Origin: HXMU1428-3 sp965215715
GTDB taxonomy: Bacteria > Pseudomonadota > Alphaproteobacteria > Rhizobiales > HXMU1428-3
Reading direction: 5' to 3'
DNA: 64,000 nucleotides
Assembly (NCBI GenBank): GCA_965215715.1
Contig: OZ244129.1
Coordinates: forward strand, 1,612,001 to 1,676,000
Below the pieces are notes generated by a model. That model did not search any database and was not told the origin of the DNA. It saw only the letters and a program-made list of their open reading frames with translations. Position 1 is the first letter of the stretch. Each line of letters begins with the position of its first letter. Of the stretch, positions 1 to 7,918 are shown one piece after another. The position numbers and the translations under genes are program-made.

Positions 1-829
1 CCCCGCGGATTTTAGCCCCACCATCGGCATGCAGTGTCTGCTCAGAATAGAATACATCATGTTGAATATTTAGTTCCGCCAAATCACGTTGAATCAGCGC
101 CATCATTGCCTCAATCGCAATAGGTTTAACAATCGGCAGCCACTCTTCTTCACTTTTCTCAAGTAAGGCAGGGCCAAACTGTTCTTTTAAACTTTGCCCG
201 ACGGGGATCAGATAGTCCCCAGGGTAGAGCCCTTCAGGAATGTCTCCTATGTCTTGCCCCAGCGCTTGAGCGTAGCGCAAAAAGACAGAGCGAGCCAGTA
301 CATCCACTTGGGCACCAGCGTCATTGATATAATATTCTCTTGTCACGTCAAAACCGGCAACCTCTAATAGGCGTGCCAGCGCATCACCAAACACAGCGCC
401 GCGGCAATGGCCCACATGCATAGGGCCAGTGGGGTTGGCAGAGACATACTCAACGTTTAGTTTTTCCCCCTTGCCCAGGTCTGGGTGCCCATAGCCTTCT
501 GGGTCTGCAAGCACAGCTTTAACAATGCCGCCCCAAAAAGCATCATCGAGGCGCAAATTGATAAAGCCTGGCCCGGCAACTTCAGCAGATTTTACATTGT
601 CTAGGGCGCCCAATTTGGCAGCAATAACTTGCGCCAAATCGCGCGGGGGTTGCTTGGCGGCTTTGGCCAACACCATGGCTGCATTGGTGGACAAATCCCC
701 ATGCCCCGGATCACGAGGCGGTTCAACGATAACGGCATGGCGCGGGGCATCTTGGGGCAAAACATCGTCTGCCGCCAGCTGGTCCATAATGTCTGACAGA
801 TGATCTTGAAATAGCTCAAAAATGTCCAT
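1..829 (-). CDS. argS: Arginyl-tRNA synthetase, N-terminal part (cut by window edge)
   Basis: Charges tRNA-Arg with arginine in the cytoplasm (class I synthetase). The open frame starts at an ATG at 829 and runs leftward out of the window without a stop, giving 276 visible residues. The N-terminal additional domain occupies roughly residues 1-110. The class I nucleotide-binding signature is visible at about 131-141 (SANPTGPMHVGH), with HVGH being the HIGH-type motif, followed by the family's REYYINDAGAQ segment. The KMSKS loop and anticodon-binding domain lie outside the window. It sits 52 bp downstream of dgt on the same strand, an order usual in Rhizobiales, so the two are probably cotranscribed. 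Confidence 0.95.
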   Translation of the reverse strand, partial: MDIFELFQDHLSDIMDQLAADDVLPQDAPRHAVIVEPPRDPGHGDLSTNAAMVLAKAAKQPPRDLAQVIAAKLGALDNVKSAEVAGPGFINLRLDDAFWGGIVKAVLADPEGYGHPDLGKGEKLNVEYVSANPTGPMHVGHCRGAVFGDALARLLEVAGFDVTREYYINDAGAQVDVLARSVFLRYAQALGQDIGDIPEGLYPGDYLIPVGQSLKEQFGPALLEKSEEEWLPIVKPIAIEAMMALIQRDLAELNIQHDVFYSEQTLHADGGAKIRG

Positions 830-881
830 AACCGCTCCAAAGGGGAAAATTGTGGTAAGTATTAAGTATGATGTGAGCTGC

Positions 882-2087
882 CTAACGCAAATCTGGGGTA
901 ACGTCAAACAATCGGCGATGTTCTTGCACCGCAAATCGATCTGTCATGCCAGCGACAAAGTCACAAATGTGCCAAGCTTTGGCCTGTTCATCTTGGGTTT
1001 GCAACAGGGCCTGCCAATCCTCTGGCATCTTTTCGTTTGACTTTTGATAGGCCTGAAACAAGTCAATGACGATTTCTTGTGCCCGCCCCATGACTTTCAT
1101 GACCCAGTCATTGCGATAAACGCGAGAGAATAAAAAGGCGCGCAGCTCTTTTAGCTCTTTTTCTATTGCTGGGGAGAATTGCACCAGCAAGCCTTGAGCA
1201 TTGCGGATGTCGTCTTGGGTCTTAATATTTTGTGTTTCCAGTAAGTATTGGGTTTGTTGCACCACATCGGCAATCATTAATGTGATCAAGCGCCGGTTTA
1301 GTTCGTAAAGCAAGCGCCCTTGGGGCAAGACACCATAAGTATCTGCAATGGCCGATAACTGTCGTTTGGTCATTGTGATCTGCTCTAAATCAGGAACAGT
1401 TATCAGCCCAGCGCGTAGCCCGTCATCTATATCGTGATTGCAATAGGCTATGTCATCGGCAATGGCGGCCACTTGTGCCTCTAGCAACGGGTAGCGCTCT
1501 AAATCTAAATCAAACTGTTGGTTGAAGGCTTTTATATATGGGGGCAATGAGCCGCTCTCTAGTGGGCCATTGTGTTTTACAATTCCTTCCAAGCATTCGT
1601 AACTTAAATTAAGCCCGTCAAATTGTGGGTATTTATGTTCCAGCAAGGTGACATGTTTTAAGCTTTGGGCGTTGTGATCAAACCCGCCATAGCTCGACAT
1701 AACCTGATTTAGCGCCCGTTCTCCTGCATGACCAAAGGGGGAATGGCCAAGGTCATGGGCGAGAGCAATGCTTTCTGTTAAATCTTCATCTAAATTCAAC
1801 ATCCGCGCAATGGAGCGGGCGATTTGGGCCACTTCGAGGGTGTGGGTTAACCTTGTGCGGTAATGGTCGCCTTCATGGTAAATGAACACTTGGGTTTTAT
1901 GGGTTAGCCGGCGAAAGGCAGTGGAATGGATCACCCGATCCCGGTCTCGCTGGAATGGGGAGCGCATAGAACAGCTTTGTTCCTCAAAAAGCCGGCCGTG
2001 ACTGGGGGCTTGTGAGGCGGCATAAGCTAAGCCCTCACCTTTTGACTTTTTGGGTAAATCTGATTGCTGTCTTGCTCTATTTGACAT
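882..2087 (-). CDS. dgt: Deoxyguanosinetriphosphate triphosphohydrolase-like protein
   Basis: Predicted dNTP triphosphohydrolase that removes triphosphate from deoxynucleotides, helping to control dNTP pools. The 401-residue length suits the shorter Dgt type common in alphaproteobacteria. The HD-domain signature is clear: an RTRLTHTLEVAQIAR segment supplies the first metal histidine and LAHDLGHSPFGHAGE supplies the His-Asp pair. A later FDHNAQS-type segment and DDIAYCNHDIDDG carry further metal-binding and substrate residues. It is transcribed with argS (52 bp gap) and divergently from erpA, with 134 bp between the two start codons. Substrate preference cannot be read from the sequence. Confidence 0.92.
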   Translation of the reverse strand: MSNRARQQSDLPKKSKGEGLAYAASQAPSHGRLFEEQSCSMRSPFQRDRDRVIHSTAFRRLTHKTQVFIYHEGDHYRTRLTHTLEVAQIARSIARMLNLDEDLTESIALAHDLGHSPFGHAGERALNQVMSSYGGFDHNAQSLKHVTLLEHKYPQFDGLNLSYECLEGIVKHNGPLESGSLPPYIKAFNQQFDLDLERYPLLEAQVAAIADDIAYCNHDIDDGLRAGLITVPDLEQITMTKRQLSAIADTYGVLPQGRLLYELNRRLITLMIADVVQQTQYLLETQNIKTQDDIRNAQGLLVQFSPAIEKELKELRAFLFSRVYRNDWVMKVMGRAQEIVIDLFQAYQKSNEKMPEDWQALLQTQDEQAKAWHICDFVAGMTDRFAVQEHRRLFDVTPDLR

Positions 2088-2158
2088 TACGAATTGAGCC
2101 CCATGACTTGACTTTTAACACAACATACCTATCTTGATTTTGACCTTTTTGCGTTATT

Positions 2159-2187
2159 TTAACAAAAGGGACACACAGATTTATAAT
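2159..2187 (+). promoter_or_regulatory. Sigma-70-type promoter of erpA
   Basis: A -35 TTAACA (2159-2164) and a perfect -10 TATAAT (2182-2187) are separated by 17 bp and lie 34 bp before the erpA start codon, implying a leader of about 28 nt. A further TTGACT with a TATCTT-like -10 lies upstream in the same divergent region and may be a second promoter. Confidence 0.6.
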
Positions 2188-2221
2188 GGTTTTAAGCCTA
2201 TTTTTTATGAATTGATAGCCC

Positions 2222-2560
2222 ATGGATACCATAACACACCCTGTTTCATTAACTGATCGCGCTGCGGTGCGTATTAATGAGATTGTAAAAGATGAACCTT
2301 CTGGGACAATGCTGCGTGTCAGCGTTGAAGGAGGCGGTTGTTCTGGGTTTTCTTACAAATTTGATTTGGTGCAAGACAAAAACAATGATGATTTGGTGAT
2401 TGAAAACCAGGGAGCGGTTGTTTTGGTTGACAAAATGTCGCTTAATTTCTTGGATGGGTCTGAGATTGATTTTGTTGATGCCCTTATTGGTGCTTCGTTC
2501 CAAATCAACAACCCTAATGCCACAGCCAATTGTGGCTGCGGTACCAGTTTTTCTATTTAA
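2222..2560 (+). CDS. erpA: A-type iron-sulfur cluster insertion protein (ErpA/IscA family)
   Basis: Carries and inserts Fe-S clusters into apo-proteins. The 112-residue protein shows the complete A-type carrier signature: Cys40 in GGGCSGF and Cys104/Cys106 in the C-terminal NCGCGTSF. The long acidic start and position next to dgt match the ErpA-like proteins of Rhizobiales, where this gene is found beside dgt/argS or xthA; xthA does lie further down this window. No strong Shine-Dalgarno is visible before the ATG at 2222. The assignment to ErpA rather than IscA or SufA rests on context, since the motif is shared. Confidence 0.9.
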   Translation: MDTITHPVSLTDRAAVRINEIVKDEPSGTMLRVSVEGGGCSGFSYKFDLVQDKNNDDLVIENQGAVVLVDKMSLNFLDGSEIDFVDALIGASFQINNPNATANCGCGTSFSI

Positions 2561-2634
2561 TCAAAAGACGGCCCCCTATCGGGAATAGCCATTTTCCTTT
2601 TCATTTAGTTCATCAAGGCCTTGCGGTAAAACTA

Positions 2635-3090
2635 TCACTCACAATGCAAACGAAATGTTGCAGTGGCTGGCACCCCCTTGGGGGTAATCAAGCTGACATA
2701 ATCAAGAAAGCACGTGCTATACCCCTCTAGCGATTTTGCTGATTGTTTATGCTTAAGCAAATTCACCCGATGCCCTGGCATAACCAGTTCAGAATCTCCA
2801 TTTAAAGTAATAAGGATCTTCTTTTCCTCAGGCCGGCGTTCAAATCCATAAAGGCTACGGAAGGTGAGTAAAACTTTGTTTTCGGTCAGGTCCATAGACG
2901 TGCCGACTTTTAATTGGAACACTCCGCCTTCTACCCGGTGCAACAACGCATCCTTCACTTTATGCAAAATGGCATTTTCTACAGGGTGTAACTTTGCCGC
3001 CTCCTTGGACGGGCCAGCGTGTCCCTCAACAGGGGCAAAACAAAATATGCACAAGACAGCGCCGACAATCCATTTATGATAAAAAGACAT
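2635..3090 (-). CDS. Small secreted protein next to caspase-like gene
   Basis: I do not recognise the family. The 151-residue product starts with a signal peptide (basic start, hydrophobic residues about 8-20, cleavage likely after GHA), so it should be exported to the periplasm. The mature part has no membrane segment and two cysteines near the C-terminus that could form a disulfide. It begins 26 bp downstream of the caspase-like gene on the same strand and is probably cotranscribed. Its C-terminal half (KKILITLNGD...) loosely resembles the C-terminal tail of the caspase-like protein (RAIIFSVNGE...), which might reflect a shared beta domain; this is only a visual impression. Confidence 0.75.
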   Translation of the reverse strand: MSFYHKWIVGAVLCIFCFAPVEGHAGPSKEAAKLHPVENAILHKVKDALLHRVEGGVFQLKVGTSMDLTENKVLLTFRSLYGFERRPEEKKILITLNGDSELVMPGHRVNLLKHKQSAKSLEGYSTCFLDYVSLITPKGVPATATFRLHCE

Positions 3091-3116
3091 GACATTCCCT
3101 CTCGAATTAAAAAATC

Positions 3117-4274
3117 TTATTGTGGCAAAAGTTGCCCTTGATAGTTTTGGTTTGCCCCTTTTGCCGATTTGATAGACACTCTAAATAACGGCGCTCCGGG
3201 CCAATTAAACTGGCAGAGATCTTTAACTGTGCACACCACATTGCGCTCGCCATTCACGGAAAAAATAATGGCTCGTTTTCGAATGGTCTTAATTAACGCC
3301 TTGTTGGCTTTATCTTTTGAACAAAATGTAGAGCCTTCATATATAGAAAAGGGCCTTGTTGCTCCTGAAGGCAAAACCCGGCACGCCTCAAGGGCTTTTT
3401 TCTTATCAGCATCACGCTCTAGGGCAGCATGGTCAGTGGGCGGATCGATTCTTTTTGCCCTATCAGGGCCCGGTTTAAGCTCTTTTTTATCGCCAATAGG
3501 CCCTTTGCCTTGCGGCACAAAATAAAAGTCACCTCGAAGTGAGGTGCTCTCCCAAGGGATTTGCGGGCTGCCTGATTTGCTGGTCCACTCCCAAACCAAA
3601 TTGCGCGCGCCTTTAAAGGTTTGCTCAATGGCAAGCCCTGGTTTGGTGATCATCTTTGCTAGCGCCGATGTATAGGGGCTATTCTTGCCCGTCCCATCAG
3701 AGGCCACATCACCTGGTGCTGTTGCAAAAGCAATTAAAGTGCCGCTTGGGGCATCCACGGTGGCAAGCCCTCTTGATACCGCGCGCCAGCCTCTGGCAAA
3801 CGGGTTATTGCGGCAGGCATCAAGTATCACCACATTCAATCGCCCCTGTTTGCCACTAACACTATCAAGGGTGCGTAAAAATTCATTGATAGAGACCCCA
3901 TGTAGCGACAATTCATCCTTGCGGGCAGGGGCTGCATCAATGGGAAGCAAATAATTTTGCCCCTCCACCTGCATGCCGTGACCTGCATAGTAAAAAACGC
4001 CCACCGTGTTTGGCTGGGCTAAGGAGCGACTGTAAGTTAGCATGGCTTGGCGCATTTCAAAGCGGGTGGCATTGACCACTTTGGTAACCTGAAAACCAAC
4101 AGCTTTCAGTGTTTTTTCCATCAGGTCAGCATCATTGGCAGGGTTATCCAAAGGAGAGGTGTGTTGATAACTTGAATTACCAATCACCAAGGCAATGCGC
4201 GTCTCTGCTGCAGCCAATGAAGAAAACCAAACAAAAACAGAAACGAAACAGACAAAAAACCGCAACACAACCAC
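3117..4274 (-). CDS. Secreted caspase-like (peptidase C14) protein
   Basis: Orthocaspase-type cysteine peptidase predicted to act in the periplasm. Residues 1-23 form a signal peptide. The caspase p20-like domain (about 25-250) begins with RIALVIGNSSY, places the catalytic His99 in YYAGHGMQ and Cys154 in LDACRNNPF, and ends with the LRGDFYFVP segment typical of bacterial members. A linker rich in charged residues (about 255-300) leads to a C-terminal region of roughly 90 residues with several cysteines that I cannot assign. The catalytic dyad is intact. A second, unrelated-architecture caspase-like gene lies at 26938. Substrate and role (proteolysis, stress, cell death) are unknown. Confidence 0.88.
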   Translation of the reverse strand: MVVLRFFVCFVSVFVWFSSLAAAETRIALVIGNSSYQHTSPLDNPANDADLMEKTLKAVGFQVTKVVNATRFEMRQAMLTYSRSLAQPNTVGVFYYAGHGMQVEGQNYLLPIDAAPARKDELSLHGVSINEFLRTLDSVSGKQGRLNVVILDACRNNPFARGWRAVSRGLATVDAPSGTLIAFATAPGDVASDGTGKNSPYTSALAKMITKPGLAIEQTFKGARNLVWEWTSKSGSPQIPWESTSLRGDFYFVPQGKGPIGDKKELKPGPDRAKRIDPPTDHAALERDADKKKALEACRVLPSGATRPFSIYEGSTFCSKDKANKALIKTIRKRAIIFSVNGERNVVCTVKDLCQFNWPGAPLFRVSIKSAKGANQNYQGQLLPQ

Positions 4275-4471
4275 CCTTTACCCGACTAAAGCAAAAACTG
4301 TTTCAAAGAAACAAGCCTGTTGAACAAGACGATAACATAAGAACCCTTAAGTCAAAAACTGAAAAAATAAGGGACATCACTTTACCCATAATATGCCGAT
4401 TGCTCTGGCAAGAAGATTGACAGCCCGCCTGAAGCTCTCTATCCAAAATAAATCAAAAAAGAGGCAGATCG

Positions 4472-5254
4472 ATGAAAATTGCAACCTGGAATATCAATGG
4501 CATTAAAGCCCGCATCAACAATTTAGAGCGTTGGCTTAAAGAAGCCGAACCAGACATTGCGTGTTTGCAAGAGATTAAATCAATTGATGAAAATTTTCCT
4601 TCTGAAGTGTTTGAGGGAATGGGCTATAATGTTGCTGTTCATGGCCAGAAAAGTTTTAATGGTGTGGCGATTTTTTCTAAATTGCCGTTTGATGAGGTGA
4701 ACAGAGGCTTGCCGGGCGATGAAGCGGACGAGCAAGCGCGCTATTTAGAAGCCCTCATCTCAACTGACACTGGCGCTTTGCGGGTGGCTTCAATTTATCT
4801 GCCCAATGGCAACCCGATTGACAGTGAAAAATACCCTTACAAACTGGCTTGGATGGAGCGGTTGAAAAACCACGCCCAATCTTTATTGGTCTTTGAAGAG
4901 CCTTTGGTGTTGGCCGGTGATTATAACATCATCCCAACCGAGCAAGATGTTTACAACCCCAAAGCTTGGGTTGATGACGCTTTGTTTTTGCCTGAAAGCC
5001 GGGCGGCCTATCATGCGATTTTGAACTTAGGTCTGACCAGTGCGTTTGAGGCTACCTTAAACCAGCCTCATCGCTATACCTTTTGGGATTATCAACGAGG
5101 GGCTTGGCAAAAAGACAATGGCATTCGCATTGACCACCTGCTTTTGTCACCCCAAGCGGCTGATAAACTTTCCAGCTGCCACATTGACCGCCCAACGAGG
5201 GGCTGGGAGAAACCTTCTGATCATGTACCTGTTTGCATTGAGCTGGATGTTTAG
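4472..5254 (+). CDS. xthA: Exodeoxyribonuclease III
   Basis: AP endonuclease/3'-5' exonuclease of base-excision repair. The 260-residue protein matches the endonuclease/exonuclease/phosphatase fold: KIATWNINGI at the start, the metal-binding glutamate in CLQEIKS, AGDYNIIP in the middle, and the catalytic RIDHLLLS and SDHVPV motifs at the end. Length is normal for XthA. The start at 4472 follows GAGGCAGATCG, with GAGG as the ribosome-binding site. It stands alone between a caspase-like gene (opposite strand) and a rhizobial repeat. Confidence 0.95.
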   Translation: MKIATWNINGIKARINNLERWLKEAEPDIACLQEIKSIDENFPSEVFEGMGYNVAVHGQKSFNGVAIFSKLPFDEVNRGLPGDEADEQARYLEALISTDTGALRVASIYLPNGNPIDSEKYPYKLAWMERLKNHAQSLLVFEEPLVLAGDYNIIPTEQDVYNPKAWVDDALFLPESRAAYHAILNLGLTSAFEATLNQPHRYTFWDYQRGAWQKDNGIRIDHLLLSPQAADKLSSCHIDRPTRGWEKPSDHVPVCIELDV

Positions 5255-5303
5255 AGCGTTCCGCCCAAAAGTGGTTTCCGGTTTTGGGAAAAAAGGAACG
5301 CTT
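5253..5303. repeat. Single copy of rhizobial-type palindromic repeat
   Basis: Directly after the xthA stop the sequence GAGCGTTCCGCCCAAAAG...CCGGTTTTGGGA is the reverse complement of the unit tandemly repeated at 50383-50567 (core CCACTTTTGGGCGGAACGCTC). The same type of element is widespread between genes of Rhizobiales. Its ends (GAGCGTTCC and GGAACGCTT) can pair to form a hairpin that may serve as the xthA transcript end. Confidence 0.7.
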
Positions 5304-5312
5304 AGGCAAAAA

Positions 5313-5357
5313 GGTTAGAGCATTGCTTTAACAAATGAAAAATGGGATGCTCTAACC
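5313..5357. terminator. Hairpin between xthA and the GST gene
   Basis: GGTTAGAGCAT (5313-5323) pairs perfectly with ATGCTCTAACC (5347-5357) around a 23-nt loop. The right arm overlaps the stop codon of the convergent glutathione transferase gene. There is no clear T tract, so it may be an attenuating or mRNA-protecting hairpin rather than a classic terminator. Confidence 0.4.
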
Positions 5358-5978
5358 ACCATAGACCTTTTGATGGGCGGGTCTTTTTTCCAACCGTTCG
5401 TAATAAGCTGTTAATACCGGGAACTCGTCCAGAAATCCCATAAACTTGGCCATAAAACAACTATGACCGATGACAATATCAGCTCCTGAAAACCCTTTTT
5501 CCAGCAAATAGTCCTGCCTTTCAAGCGTTTGTGATAAAATCTTCGCCCGGACGATAAAATTATATTTGCCTAAATCCGCAATTGCCTGGTTGTGCTTTGC
5601 CCCTGGTGGACGCATCGCCTGCTCAGGGCGCATTGTATTATCAAAATACATCATCAAGGCTGGGTCGAGTTCAGCACTGGCAAACACGCACCACTGATAA
5701 TAAAGTGCTCGTTCTGGAGCGCCTGGTTGAGGGCTTAGGTTTTTCTCACCATGTTCGTCGATCAATTGCATGACAATGGCGATGGATTCAAACATTGTAT
5801 AATCGTCTGTTCTGAGCGCTGGCACCACGCCCAAAGGGTGAATGGATAAATAGTCCTCACTCAGCTGTTCCCCTTTTTCCATGTTTACAATTTTTGAAGA
5901 ATAAGGGGCCTCTAACTCCTCAAGCGCCCACTTGACCCGGTTCGACCTTGTTGGTGGCCATTCGTAAAGCACTGTCAT
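5352..5978 (-). CDS. Glutathione S-transferase family protein
   Basis: Cytosolic GST-like enzyme of 208 residues. The thioredoxin-like N-terminal domain (about 1-78) begins MTVLYEWPPTRSNRVKWALEE and contains the cis-proline segment GVVPALRTD followed by the ESIAI glutathione-contact motif (FESIAIVMQLID). Residues about 85-208 form the all-alpha domain. The fold assignment is secure; substrate and whether it is catalytic are not. It lies 70 bp downstream of the biotin-pathway esterase on the same strand, but nothing links its function to biotin. Confidence 0.85.
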   Translation of the reverse strand: MTVLYEWPPTRSNRVKWALEELEAPYSSKIVNMEKGEQLSEDYLSIHPLGVVPALRTDDYTMFESIAIVMQLIDEHGEKNLSPQPGAPERALYYQWCVFASAELDPALMMYFDNTMRPEQAMRPPGAKHNQAIADLGKYNFIVRAKILSQTLERQDYLLEKGFSGADIVIGHSCFMAKFMGFLDEFPVLTAYYERLEKRPAHQKVYGG

Positions 5979-6048
5979 GATCGAACCCCTTTATGCCTGA
6001 AACAAATTCTGTCTCCCCATTATGTTCAAAATAACTATAGCTTTCAAA

Positions 6049-6684
6049 TTAAAAGTTACTTAAGAAAGCATGTATCTTTTTGGCGCACCATTCAGGCTCA
6101 ACCAATGGCAAGGCATGCGGGGCTGTCTCATGCCAGGTGATATGTTCTTGCTGCCATTGGTTTTCAGTAGCGTGTTTTGGTACGATTTTATCTGCTTTGC
6201 TGGCTAATATGCATTTGGCACAATTTAAGACGGATACTTTCTCCGCCTCATTCCAAGTTGACAACCAGGCCAATCCCTCTTGTAACCCTTCCTGATTAAG
6301 CATGTCAGCCTCAGGCTTGCCTGGCACACCGGCTTGGCGCCAAAAATGGGTGAGCTGGGCCGCTGGTTTTTTCTCGATCCCGCGTTGCATCATCTGCAAA
6401 CTTCGCTCATCGGCGCATTGAGTGAAATCGCTAAAGCCTGCAATGGACACAAACCCTTTTACATTTATGGGCTTGTCGTGAAGAGCTTTGAGCACCCAAA
6501 GGCTGCCAAGAGAATGGCCGATGTAAATGGCAGGCGCCTCCCATTCCTGCCAACTTGTTTGCCCCCCGTCTATAAAGCCAAGGTCAATGGTGTGGCAGTC
6601 ATCGGTTTTCAGCTCAGATATCAGCGGGTCCCACATGGTGCTGTTGAGCCCCCAGCCATGGACAAAGACCAAAGGGGTGTTCAT
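6049..6684 (-). CDS. BioH-like alpha/beta hydrolase (pimeloyl-ACP methyl ester esterase candidate)
   Basis: Small alpha/beta hydrolase of 211 residues with an N-terminal oxyanion segment (VFVHGWGLNSTMW), nucleophile Ser58 in the elbow GHSLG, an aspartate in ASKADKIVP and a C-terminal histidine in ETAPHALPLV, giving a complete triad. Its start codon overlaps the bioF stop by 4 bp, implying translational coupling. This placement, and the HGWG/GHSLG pattern of BioH, suggest that it releases pimeloyl-ACP from its methyl ester to feed BioF. It is shorter than E. coli BioH (about 256 residues), so BioG-type or another esterase role remains possible. Confidence 0.72.
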   Translation of the reverse strand: MNTPLVFVHGWGLNSTMWDPLISELKTDDCHTIDLGFIDGGQTSWQEWEAPAIYIGHSLGSLWVLKALHDKPINVKGFVSIAGFSDFTQCADERSLQMMQRGIEKKPAAQLTHFWRQAGVPGKPEADMLNQEGLQEGLAWLSTWNEAEKVSVLNCAKCILASKADKIVPKHATENQWQQEHITWHETAPHALPLVEPEWCAKKIHAFLSNF

Positions 6685-7859
6685 GGCGCGCTCCCAGAGG
6701 TTTTTTTGTAATTTTTTAAGCAGTTGATCAGCTGGTCCATATCTTGTTGGCTATGGGCGGCGGAAAAGGCAAAGCGCAAGCGGGCTGTGCCTTTGGGAAC
6801 CGTGGGTGGGCGAATGGCACTGGCCCACAGGCCTTGAGCTTTTAGGGTTTCAGAAAGGTCTAGAGCGGCTTGGCTTGACCCGACGATGAGTGGCACGATT
6901 TGGGTTTGGGAGGCGCCTGTGTCGAACCCTATGGCTTGCATTTCCTGGCGGAAGTTGGCGGCATGGTTGGCCACTGTTTGGCGCTCTTGGTCTAAGTCGG
7001 GTAGCAGATCGAGAGCGGCGTTTATTGCGCCTAAAGTTGCGGGCGGCAAGGCGGTTGAATAAATCAGCCCGCCGCAGCGTTGGATTAAATAATCAATCAT
7101 TGTTTGGCTAGCGGCCACATAAGCGCCGAAGCTGCCACACGCTTTTGAAAATGTGCCTATGACAATATCTGCTTTGCTGCCAAGTCCTTTTCCTTTCTCG
7201 CCCAGAACACCAAAGCCGTGTGCATCGTCGGCAATCAACATCGCCTCTTGTGCTTGGCAGACAGAGACCAGTTGATCCATTGGCGCCTTGTCTCCATCCA
7301 TGCTGAAAACTGTTTCTGTTAAGCAAAACCGAGGGTGATCAGGATCACTTGCTTGCAGCAAACTTTGCGCGTGTTCAGCATCTAGATGACGATAGCGACT
7401 TTGCCTAACACCTGCCGCTTTGCACCCAAAATGCATGCTGGCATGGTTTAATTTATCACTCACAACGGTGGGGGCGTGTTTTAACACGGTTTTGTCAAAC
7501 AAGGCTTGCAACACGGCCCCATTGGCTTGAAAACCAGAAGCCAACACCAAGGCTGCCTCTTTGCCCTTTAGCTTGGCAATCTTGGCTTCTATCTCTTGAA
7601 ACGGGCTGATATTTCCTGTCACCAGCCGCGAGGCCCCGCTGCCGCTGCCGAAACGCGCGGCAAAGTCTTGCGTGCTTTCTATCAATTTAGGATGAGATTT
7701 AAGGCCCAAATAGTCATTTGAGGAAAAATTTATAAAGTCACGCCCATTAACTTTAATAGTGGTGCCCTGCCCGGGCTCAACAAAAATTAGCTTGCGAGAT
7801 AAATTTTTCTCATGGTAATTGGTCAAAAATGTCTTATAAACGGTTTCAAATGATTTCAT
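6681..7859 (-). CDS. bioF: 8-amino-7-oxononanoate synthase
   Basis: PLP-dependent alpha-oxoamine synthase joining pimeloyl-ACP/CoA and alanine in biotin synthesis. The 392 residues show the family landmarks: FINFSSNDYLGL near residue 45, SGSGASRLV near 73, the aspartate/histidine motif IADDAHGFGVLG (209-220), and the PLP lysine Lys239 in GTFSKACGSFGAY. The next gene overlaps by 4 bp and encodes a BioH-like esterase. bioB is divergent with only 59 bp between start codons, so the two transcripts probably share a control region. I saw no BioR-type palindrome there. Confidence 0.93.
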   Translation of the reverse strand: MKSFETVYKTFLTNYHEKNLSRKLIFVEPGQGTTIKVNGRDFINFSSNDYLGLKSHPKLIESTQDFAARFGSGSGASRLVTGNISPFQEIEAKIAKLKGKEAALVLASGFQANGAVLQALFDKTVLKHAPTVVSDKLNHASMHFGCKAAGVRQSRYRHLDAEHAQSLLQASDPDHPRFCLTETVFSMDGDKAPMDQLVSVCQAQEAMLIADDAHGFGVLGEKGKGLGSKADIVIGTFSKACGSFGAYVAASQTMIDYLIQRCGGLIYSTALPPATLGAINAALDLLPDLDQERQTVANHAANFRQEMQAIGFDTGASQTQIVPLIVGSSQAALDLSETLKAQGLWASAIRPPTVPKGTARLRFAFSAAHSQQDMDQLINCLKNYKKTSGSAP

Positions 7860-7918
7860 TGGCTTTTGGGGGATGTTATTGTCTTTCCAAACAGCGTTTT
7901 AGCACGAATTAGAGACTT

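Noticed and set aside
601..840. 79-residue minus-strand open frame at the argS start
   Set aside because: Shadow frame; the argS frame starting at 829 is clearly the coding one (HVGH motif).
4109..4420. 103-residue open frame on the + strand
   Set aside because: It mostly overlaps the caspase-like gene antisense; no ribosome-binding site and a Lys/Gln-rich composition typical of a shadow frame.
7860..7918. BioR operator between bioF and bioB
   Set aside because: No TTATCTATAA-like palindrome is present in the 59-bp gap.
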